Shown: in pieces, positions 18,175 to 24,880 of the stretch
How positions within the stretch are numbered: the stretch's first letter is position 1
How the letters are laid out: each line of letters opens with the position of its first letter
Source: an uncultured Lachnospiraceae bacterium
GTDB lineage: Bacteria > Bacillota > Clostridia > Lachnospirales > Lachnospiraceae
Direction: 5' to 3'
Assembly: GCA_910578475.1 (NCBI GenBank)
Contig: CAJTRK010000006.1
Coordinates: 62,001 to 126,000 of the forward strand
DNA: 64,000 nucleotides
Position numbers and translations under genes: made by a program
The notes under the pieces: generated by a model
Told to the model about the DNA's origin: nothing
Databases searched by the model: none
Seen by the model: the letters and a program-made list of their open reading frames with translations, nothing else

Positions 18175-19467
18175 CTATAAAATCTGAATCTTCGAGTTCA
18201 TATCATAAAATCCGACCGTATCTTTATCCGAAATAACCGTCAGATTCAGCACATCGTACAGGCGGTGATAGACCGTAAAATCATCTCCTTCATAGCCGGT
18301 CACGCCAAGCGAAAGCAGATATTCTCCTCCCTGCAGATTCATATCCTGTGTAAAAATAATCTCTTTTTGTTCTCCTGCTTTCACTGACTCCAGGAAAGCC
18401 TTTTCAAACATCGTATTCGTTCCGGTGATTTCCGTCCCTTTGATGTTTTTTACCGTAAAGGCAAATACAGGCGCCGCTATATCCTCTTTCATATCCACTT
18501 TCATATGAATATGAAAACTGCTGCCTTTGAGAACCGCCGAAGTTCTCGTCCCTTTGTCATCCGTCATATAGTATTCTGAGATTATCGCCTTTTTAGAACC
18601 GTATTCCAGCAGGTCCGGATTCACATTCGCCGCTTTTCCGGATTTTTTCTTCTTTCCGCCCGCTGCCAGCGCACGAAGCTGTTCATCGTCCAGAAGCCGT
18701 TCCGCACCGGATTCCTCTATCGCATACTGGCCAACCAGCACCTGTTTATAGGTATCTATCATCTCTTTCGGATTTCCTTCGCCCAGTTTGACGCCCTGAT
18801 TCAAAAGCACGACCCTGTCACAGTATTTGCTGATGCTGCTCAAATCATGACTGACAAAGACGATGGTCTTTCCCATTTTCTTAAATTCTTCAAATTTATG
18901 ATAGCATTTTGCCTGGAAAAAGACATCTCCAACGGAAAGCGCTTCATCCACAATGAGGATTTCCGGCTCAATATTAATCGCCACGGCAAAAGCGAGACGG
19001 ACGAACATACCGCTGGAATACGTTTTGACCGGCTGGTGGACATATTCGCCGATATCCGCAAATTCCAGAATGTCATTCATTTTTTCTTCGATTTCTTTTT
19101 CGGAAAAGCCAATCATCGTACCGTTTAAGTAGATATTCTCAATTCCGTTATACTCCATGTTGAAGCCCGCGCCAAGCTCCAAAAGCGCGGAAATCCGCCC
19201 ATTCACGGATACCTCTCCTCTGGTCGGATTCAAAACACCTGTTATTATTTTTAAAATCGTAGACTTGCCGGAGCCGTTCGTTCCGATGATGCCGACAGTC
19301 TCTCCCTGACGTATCGTCAGATTGATGCCTTTCAGGGCATGATGTTCCGTATGCTTTTTGTTGCGGCCAAAACCGAGCGTCTCTTTTAATCTGTCGGAAG
19401 GCTTATTATAGAGTTTGTAAATTTTTTCCAGATTTTTTACCTGAATTGCAATTTTCTGTTCTTCCAT
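18175..19467 (-). CDS. wzt: polysaccharide ABC exporter ATP-binding protein with Wzt C-terminal domain
   Basis: ATPase of an ABC-2 polysaccharide exporter. Walker A is GTNGSGKST (about residue 65), the signature is TYSSGMFVR and Walker B is ILIVDEALSVGD, followed by the H-loop VSHD. Residues 1-250 form the nucleotide-binding domain; about 290-430 form an extra beta-rich domain (VNPDLLEYG, FAFTVKNIKG, QGGEYLLSLGV) of the Wzt C-terminal type, which in E. coli O9a binds the capped end of the glycan. Teichoic acid TagH-type ATPases lack this domain. ATG 19467 follows GGAGG. The permease is encoded just upstream and the candidate cap enzyme just downstream. Confidence 0.92.
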   Translation of the reverse strand: MEEQKIAIQVKNLEKIYKLYNKPSDRLKETLGFGRNKKHTEHHALKGINLTIRQGETVGIIGTNGSGKSTILKIITGVLNPTRGEVSVNGRISALLELGAGFNMEYNGIENIYLNGTMIGFSEKEIEEKMNDILEFADIGEYVHQPVKTYSSGMFVRLAFAVAINIEPEILIVDEALSVGDVFFQAKCYHKFEEFKKMGKTIVFVSHDLSSISKYCDRVVLLNQGVKLGEGNPKEMIDTYKQVLVGQYAIEESGAERLLDDEQLRALAAGGKKKKSGKAANVNPDLLEYGSKKAIISEYYMTDDKGTRTSAVLKGSSFHIHMKVDMKEDIAAPVFAFTVKNIKGTEITGTNTMFEKAFLESVKAGEQKEIIFTQDMNLQGGEYLLSLGVTGYEGDDFTVYHRLYDVLNLTVISDKDTVGFYDMNSKIQIL

Positions 19468-19531
19468 CACAGTCCTCCGTTCTCACACAGCCTGATACCG
19501 CCGGGGCCGGCCTCGCCGGCAAGAATACTTA

Positions 19532-20548
19532 TCACAATACATCCGCGAAATGCACCCGCAGCTTTTTAAAAATCAACGTTGCAATACAAAACAGGCTGAT
19601 AGTAAATATCCAGAAATAGGTAGAAGAATAAAAATGCTCCCAAAACCAAGTTTCCCCATAGAGAGCGCTTCGATATCCGTCCACGATATAAACGAGCGGA
19701 TTCAGTTTGAAAACTGTTTTCATATTGTCCGTCAGCATCGATATATCCCATAGAATCGGCGTCGCCCACATGCCAATCTGTAAAGCAATGGCGATAATCT
19801 GTTGTAAATCCCTGATAAATACGACAATCGCACAAGTCAGATAGCTCATCCCGAGTACAAGAAGGAACATACAAAAACTATAATATAAAATCTGTATCGT
19901 ATAAATATTCGGATAATAGCCATAACCGATGGCCACGAGCAGCACAATGCAGACAAAAAACAGGTGGATGAACGTTGCCGCAATTGCTTTGATAATCGGA
20001 AGAATGCTGATATTAAAGACCACTTTTTTCACAAGATAATTATATTCCAACAGCGCCATTGTTCCCTGCGTAAGCGCCTCGGAAAAATAGAACCAGGGAA
20101 CGAGGCCCGCCATCAGATACAGCACATATGGCACTTCGATTCCTCCCGCCACGAGCTGGCTTTTCGTATCAAAAATTTTATCGAATACGAGCCAGTACAT
20201 AACGACCGTGACAACGGGCTGTGCCATCGCCCACAGCATGCCGAGATAAGAACCCGCGTAGCGTTTTTTAAAATCATTTTTGGCAAGCTTCCAAATCAGC
20301 CGTCTGCTCTGGAACAATTCGATTGGAATCGTTGTCAGCCCGTCATAAAAAATCGTAAAAATGACACAGGTAAAAGCAATCAGCACACAGCCGCTGACTT
20401 TTTTCATCTTTTCCGTCACCTGGTCCGCCAACGGGTTGTGGTGCATAATCAGCACAAATGCCAGAATCAGACCAAGCCCCCAGAATATTGCAATTGCCGC
20501 GGGCTTGGGAAAAACATATTTTTTTGTCGTCGTATCGTTTTCGCTCAT
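19532..20548 (-). CDS. wzm: polysaccharide ABC exporter permease with N-terminal two-helix extension
   Basis: ABC-2 permease pairing with the Wzt ATPase to move lipid-linked polysaccharide across the membrane. The typical permease core starts near residue 83 (LIWKLAKNDFKKRYAGSYLG) and carries about six transmembrane segments with GLVPWFYFSEAL and NPLVYIVDGYR. The first 80 residues are additional and hold two predicted helices (about 18-37 and 52-75); most Wzm/TagG proteins lack them. ATG follows AAGGAA. The 338-residue length is longer than the usual 260-275. Role of the extension unknown. Confidence 0.9.
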   Translation of the reverse strand: MSENDTTTKKYVFPKPAAIAIFWGLGLILAFVLIMHHNPLADQVTEKMKKVSGCVLIAFTCVIFTIFYDGLTTIPIELFQSRRLIWKLAKNDFKKRYAGSYLGMLWAMAQPVVTVVMYWLVFDKIFDTKSQLVAGGIEVPYVLYLMAGLVPWFYFSEALTQGTMALLEYNYLVKKVVFNISILPIIKAIAATFIHLFFVCIVLLVAIGYGYYPNIYTIQILYYSFCMFLLVLGMSYLTCAIVVFIRDLQQIIAIALQIGMWATPILWDISMLTDNMKTVFKLNPLVYIVDGYRSALYGETWFWEHFYSSTYFWIFTISLFCIATLIFKKLRVHFADVL

Positions 20549-20569
20549 TTCCTTACGAAATCTCCACTC

Positions 20570-21133
20570 TTATTTCCGATATTGTTCCGTAAACGCTCTG
20601 ATACCGCCCCATTTGGTATCTTTTTCCGACTGAATCAGTTTCATACCTTCTTCCAACGGCCAGTCAATCCCGATATCCGGGTCGTTCCATAAAATTCCGC
20701 CTTCATCATTCGGATGATAAAAATCCGTACATTTATAGGCAAACTCCGCCATATCCGAAAGCACGAGAAAGCCGTGCGCAAAATTTTTCGGTATGAAAAA
20801 CTGTTTTTTATTCTCCGCGGAAAGCCGCACGCCAAAATATTTTCCATACGTTTTGGAACCTGGCCGGATATCGACCGCCACGTCGTAAACTTCCCCTTTC
20901 AGCACCCGTACAAGCTTATCCTGTGGATACTGAATCTGAAAATGAAGGCCCCTCAATACGCCTTTTACGGAAGCGGACTGATTATCCTGTACAAATATCT
21001 GGTCGATGCCGGCCGCTTTAAAGTCCTCATACTGATAAGTCTCCATGAAATACCCTCTGGCATCTTCCAAAACCTGCGGCGTAATGACCTTCAATCCCTC
21101 TATTTCACATGTCTCTACTGTAAGTTTTCCCAT
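20570..21133 (-). CDS. rmlC: dTDP-4-dehydrorhamnose 3,5-epimerase
   Basis: Third enzyme of dTDP-L-rhamnose synthesis, epimerising C3 and C5 of the 4-keto sugar. The cupin core shows DARGYFMETY, QDNQSAS, GVLRGLHFQ (catalytic His region) and KNFAHGFLVL; PNDEGGILWNDPDIGIDWP is the family hallmark near the C-terminus. 187 residues is usual. ATG 21133 is taken as start although its AGGGG site is about 13 nt away; an in-frame TTG at 21145 is too close to it. It lies 21 bp upstream of wzm and is cotranscribed with it. Confidence 0.95.
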   Translation of the reverse strand: MGKLTVETCEIEGLKVITPQVLEDARGYFMETYQYEDFKAAGIDQIFVQDNQSASVKGVLRGLHFQIQYPQDKLVRVLKGEVYDVAVDIRPGSKTYGKYFGVRLSAENKKQFFIPKNFAHGFLVLSDMAEFAYKCTDFYHPNDEGGILWNDPDIGIDWPLEEGMKLIQSEKDTKWGGIRAFTEQYRK

Positions 21134-21209
21134 TTTTGCAAGCAAACCCCTTTTCTGACACTTCTGTCTTTTTCTGACCTGTCATCTTTCTTATCTGCAA
21201 TAAATTTAT

Positions 21210-22565
21210 CTAATAATCGGCTCTTCCGCCGGTCGGCACATTGCCCGTATCGCCGTTCACGACTCCCGTATATCCGCCGGCTCCCATAGAATGGTCGATG
21301 GATGTATCAATATTCATATAACACAGGTTTAAATCCACATTCGTTGAAATGCCGTCAATCGAACCTTTGGAAGTATACTGCCACATATGATAATAACCGT
21401 CGTAAGAAGGCACTTCCGCGTATTCCGCAAGCCATGTGTGATAATCTGACAGTTCTGTCATATCTACTCTTTCGTTCAGCCAGTTAGCCGAAGCATAGAT
21501 ACCGGTCGCATAACCTGCGTTGGCAATCGTCTCCAGAAACGCCTTGTGAATCCTGGTTCTGTCCTCCGCATTCAGGTCGTCGGCCCTTCCGTTTCCGCCC
21601 GCGCTCTCGCTGTCGAGGAATACCGGATAATCCACGTCGTACTGTCTTATCAGACTGATAACCATACTGGCCTCTTCCACCGCTTCCACCTCGTTGACCG
21701 CCTGTGTAAAGAAGTACACGCCGACCGGAATATCCGCGTCAATGGCTCCGCGTATATTTTGCTCATACATCGGGTCGAGAATCAGGGAACCGCTCAAAGA
21801 ACCGCGGTATCCGCACCGGATAATGGCAAATTCCACGCCATCCTCTTTAACCGCCTCCCAGTCAATGGTTTCATTCCATTTGGAAACGTCGATTCCTTTT
21901 TTCACATTTTCACCGGACGCCGCAAATTCGGTATTTTCCGTTCCGTCAGCCTCCTGCCTTGCCTCTTTTACTTCCGTATCTTCTTTTTCAACATCAATGT
22001 CGTCTTCCGTCAGCATCAGATATTCGATATCATCCAATACCCGATATTCAATTTCCTGTTTCACCTTAATCGTCATTACCGTATTGGGCACTCTGTACCC
22101 TTCCGCTTCGTTCAAAGATACGCCGTATTCCCCTGCACGCAGCTTATCGATATAAATGACGCCGTCCCTGTCCGTATCCGTATATTCGCCAAGTCCCTGA
22201 ATCGATACGGTAAACGGAAAGCCCGATACGAGTTTCCCGCTGCTGTCCACAATCATAATACGCAAATCTTTGGCTACGGAACTCATAACAACGGACACGG
22301 CTTTTCCGGAATAGGTTTCGATGCTTTTATAATGCGTTTCCGAATCAAAAAAAGTCTCGTCCCGCATAAAAGCCTGCAAATCATTGCCTATCTGCTTATC
22401 TTCCGTCACCGGTTCTTCCACGCTGACAATCGTTTCTTCTGTCCTGCCGCCCAGACCAAGCTTTTCTTCAATCAATTCCCAGTTCATCATCGCAACGACA
22501 ACCGTTATCATGAAAAACATCATAACGACCAGGAACAGGGTCCTTCTTAATTTCTTAGAGTCCAT
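21210..22565 (-). CDS. membrane-anchored GH25 muramidase with Cna-B-like domain
   Basis: A 451-residue extracytoplasmic lysozyme-type protein. One transmembrane helix near residues 8-28 is followed by an acidic linker, a Cna-B/prealbumin-like beta domain (about 75-165; GEYTDTDRDGVIYI), a second acidic linker and the GH25 catalytic domain (about 225-430). GH25 motifs are KGIDVSKWN, IIRCGYRG, GVYFFTQAV and VFLDSES with the catalytic acidic residues. It starts inside the 3' end of rmlA (11-bp overlap, AGAGG site), so it is translationally coupled to rhamnose synthesis. A wall hydrolase inside the operon may open peptidoglycan for polymer insertion; that is inference. Carries one TGACA-N4-TGTCA palindrome at 21447. 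Confidence 0.92.
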   Translation of the reverse strand: MDSKKLRRTLFLVVMMFFMITVVVAMMNWELIEEKLGLGGRTEETIVSVEEPVTEDKQIGNDLQAFMRDETFFDSETHYKSIETYSGKAVSVVMSSVAKDLRIMIVDSSGKLVSGFPFTVSIQGLGEYTDTDRDGVIYIDKLRAGEYGVSLNEAEGYRVPNTVMTIKVKQEIEYRVLDDIEYLMLTEDDIDVEKEDTEVKEARQEADGTENTEFAASGENVKKGIDVSKWNETIDWEAVKEDGVEFAIIRCGYRGSLSGSLILDPMYEQNIRGAIDADIPVGVYFFTQAVNEVEAVEEASMVISLIRQYDVDYPVFLDSESAGGNGRADDLNAEDRTRIHKAFLETIANAGYATGIYASANWLNERVDMTELSDYHTWLAEYAEVPSYDGYYHMWQYTSKGSIDGISTNVDLNLCYMNIDTSIDHSMGAGGYTGVVNGDTGNVPTGGRADY

Positions 22566-23424
22566 TGGCAACCTCTACAAGATACTGCCCATAGTTCGTC
22601 TTTAAAAGCGGTTCTGCCAGCTTCAGGAGCTGCTCCCTGTCGATAAATCCCCGCCGGAATGCAATTTCTTCGATACAGGAAATATAAAGTCCCTGCCGTT
22701 TCTGAAATGCCGCCACAAAATCGGCCGCATCAAGCAGAGAATCGTGATTGCCCGTATCCAGCCATGCAAACCCGCGTCCGAGCGTTTCCACTCTTAAAGT
22801 TCCCCTGCGCAGATATTCGTTATTAATGCTGGTAATTTCAATTTCGCCACGCGCCGAAGGTTTGACATTCGCCGCGATTTCCACAACATCGTTATCATAA
22901 AAATATAATCCCGGAACCGCATAATTGCTCTTCGGATGTTCCGGCTTTTCTTCGATGGACAAAGCGACGCCGTTCTCATCAAATTCCACAACGCCGTATT
23001 CTCTTGGATTTCTGACATAATAGCCGAAAATGGTCGCTCCTTTTTCTCTGGCAGCCGCTTCCTTGAGCACTCTGGAAAAACTCTGTCCATAGAAAATATT
23101 ATCGCCGAGAATAAGCGCAACACTGTCTCTGCCGATAAAATCTGCTCCGATAATAAAGGCATCCGCCAATCCTCTTGGCGACTCCTGAACGGCATATTCC
23201 ATTCTCAGACCGAGCTGTTCCCCGCTTCCGAACAGTTCTTTAAATACCGGAAGGTCTCTCGGTGTGGAAATAATGAGTATCTCCCGGATACCCGCCAGCA
23301 TCAGTATCGAAAGCGGATAATAAATCATCGGTTTGTCGTATACCGGCATAATCTGCTTGGAAACCGCTTTCGTCAACGGATATAACCGTGTTCCCGAACC
23401 ACCCGCAAGTATAATTCCTTTCAT
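22555..23424 (-). CDS. rmlA: glucose-1-phosphate thymidylyltransferase
   Basis: First step to dTDP-L-rhamnose: dTTP plus glucose-1-phosphate. The start MKGIILAGGSGTRLYPLT is exact for the family, as are KQIMPVYDKPMIYYPLS, GDNIFYG, FGYYVRNP and WLDTGNHDSL. ATG 23424 is preceded by AGGAAAGG and a short ATG-GTT-ATA-AAA-TGA reading frame that overlaps the start; frames opening at 23505 are spurious. 289 residues. It follows rmlB after a 233-bp gap occupied by a hairpin repeat, and overlaps the GH25 gene downstream. Confidence 0.97.
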   Translation of the reverse strand: MKGIILAGGSGTRLYPLTKAVSKQIMPVYDKPMIYYPLSILMLAGIREILIISTPRDLPVFKELFGSGEQLGLRMEYAVQESPRGLADAFIIGADFIGRDSVALILGDNIFYGQSFSRVLKEAAAREKGATIFGYYVRNPREYGVVEFDENGVALSIEEKPEHPKSNYAVPGLYFYDNDVVEIAANVKPSARGEIEITSINNEYLRRGTLRVETLGRGFAWLDTGNHDSLLDAADFVAAFQKRQGLYISCIEEIAFRRGFIDREQLLKLAEPLLKTNYGQYLVEVANGL

Positions 23425-23465
23425 TTTATAACCATTCCTTTCCTGACCAATATTCGCATTCCGGA

Positions 23466-23658
23466 TATGCCGCCAAAGGCGGCACAAACCTCCATGATTC
23501 CGCATCGCGGAATTTCAAATCCATGCGGAGAATGCCGTATTTCAGGCATTCTCCTGCGTGAGAAAAGTCTGCAAAGCAGACTTGGAACTTCTTCGCGAAA
23601 CAGCCAAGCCTGGAAAACAGGCTTTAGCTGTATGCGCGATTAGAAGTTCTTCTCACGC
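23466..23658. repeat. composite hairpin repeat, copy C (between rmlB and rmlA)
   Basis: A roughly 190-bp structured repeat. It opens with TGCCGCC-aaa-GGCGGCA, then ACAAAC, a CATG and two small hairpins (around 23498-23513 and 23528-23553). A larger imperfect inverted repeat follows, bounded by GCGTGAGAA (23556) and TTCTCACGC (ending 23658), with the core TTCTTCGCGAAAC and GAAGTTCT. The outer arm ends in the rmlB stop codon. The same module order occurs at 58919-59076 with different stem sequences. Confidence 0.85.
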
Positions 23659-24737
23659 TATACTTTGTACATCTCGGAATAGTATTTCTGATAATCCCCG
23701 CTCGTCACGTTTTTCATCCAGTCTTCATGTTCGAAGAACCACTGTATTGTCCGCCGGATGCCTTCTTTGAACATTGTCTCCGGCTCCCATCCGATTTCTT
23801 CCCGAATCTTGTCCGGCGCGATGGCATACCTTCTGTCATGGCCTTTTCTGTCTTCCACATAGGTAATCAGGTCTTCGCTGACAAGAGCTTTTCTCGGGTC
23901 ATCCTCCGCCAGCATTTCCTGCAGTGTTTCGAGAATGATATGAATGATTTCAATATTCTGTTTTTCGTTATGGCCGCCCACATTATAAGTCTCAAACAGC
24001 CTGCCCTTTTCCTGCACCATGTCGATTGCCTTCGCATGGTCTTCCACATAGAGCCAGTCGCGGACATTTTTGCCGTCGCCGTACACAGGAAGTTTTTTCC
24101 CCTGCAGCGCGTTATTGATAATCAACGGAATCAGTTTTTCCGGAAACTGATAAGGTCCGTAATTATTGGAACAGTTCGTGATATTGGCCGGAAAATGGTA
24201 AGTGTCCATATAAGCTTTTACGAGCATATCGGAACTTGCCTTGCTTGCCGAATAGGGACTGTGCGGCGCATAGGGCGTCGTCTCGTAGAAATATCCGCCG
24301 TCCTCTTCCAGAGAACCATAAACCTCATCGGTAGACACATGGAGGAATCTTTTATCCGCCTTGTATGAGCCGTCCGGCAGTTCCCATGCCGCTTTGGCAC
24401 AGTTCAGCATAACTGCCGTGCCGAGCACATTCGTCTGAACGAATACTTCCGGGTTTACGATGCTTCGGTCAACATGGCTCTCCGCCGCAAAATGTACGAC
24501 TCTGTCGATGTCGTTTTCCTGAAAAACACGGCTGATGGTATCTTTATCGCAGATGTCCGCTTTGATAAAAGTATAATTTTCTCTGTCTTCAATGCTTTTG
24601 AGATTTTCAAGGTTGCCCGCATAGGTCAGGGCATCCACATTGATAATTCGTATTTCGTTATCATATTTTCCAAACATATAGTGAATATAATTGGAACCGA
24701 TAAAACCGGCGCCGCCCGTTACAAGGTAAGTTCTCAT
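23658..24737 (-). CDS. rmlB: dTDP-glucose 4,6-dehydratase
   Basis: Second dTDP-rhamnose enzyme, an extended short-chain dehydrogenase. NAD-binding TGGAGFIGSN (residues 7-16), FAAESHVDRS, the catalytic STDEVYG and YSASKASSD with its YxxxK, and NCSNNYGPYQFPEK are all present. 359 residues is slightly long but normal for clostridial forms. It is the first gene after a strong promoter (24846-24874) and a 27-nt leader palindrome, so it probably heads the operon running down to 5773. No rmlD was found in the window. Confidence 0.97.
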   Translation of the reverse strand: MRTYLVTGGAGFIGSNYIHYMFGKYDNEIRIINVDALTYAGNLENLKSIEDRENYTFIKADICDKDTISRVFQENDIDRVVHFAAESHVDRSIVNPEVFVQTNVLGTAVMLNCAKAAWELPDGSYKADKRFLHVSTDEVYGSLEEDGGYFYETTPYAPHSPYSASKASSDMLVKAYMDTYHFPANITNCSNNYGPYQFPEKLIPLIINNALQGKKLPVYGDGKNVRDWLYVEDHAKAIDMVQEKGRLFETYNVGGHNEKQNIEIIHIILETLQEMLAEDDPRKALVSEDLITYVEDRKGHDRRYAIAPDKIREEIGWEPETMFKEGIRRTIQWFFEHEDWMKNVTSGDYQKYYSEMYKV

Positions 24738-24763
24738 AGCCGCTGTCTCCTTTCAGCTTCCGC

Positions 24764-24790
24764 GACAGAATTATCTCAGATAGTTCTGTC
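24764..24790. promoter_or_regulatory. 13-bp-arm palindrome in the rmlB leader
   Basis: GACAGAATTATCT and AGATAGTTCTGTC face each other across one base, with a single mismatch. It lies about 55-80 bp after the promoter -10 box and 27 bp before the rmlB ATG, so it could be a repressor operator or a leader hairpin. No known regulator was recognised. Confidence 0.65.
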
Positions 24791-24845
24791 GGACAAATCT
24801 GTTCCCCGTTCCATTTATTCGCAGGCAAATTTGTTCGTCTTTCTT

Positions 24846-24874
24846 ATTATAATAGAAGTATACACGATTTGCAA
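24846..24874 (-). promoter_or_regulatory. vegetative promoter of the rmlB operon
   Basis: On the minus strand TTGCAA (24869-24874) and TATAAT (24846-24851) are exactly 17 bp apart. It lies 7 bp beyond the stop codon of the upstream GH25 gene and about 110 bp before the rmlB start. It is the best promoter in the polysaccharide operon. Confidence 0.8.
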
Positions 24875-24880
24875 AAAAAT

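Noticed and set aside
21546..22550. 334-codon plus-strand frame
   Set aside because: Antisense of a GH25 gene with clear catalytic motifs; no ribosome site.
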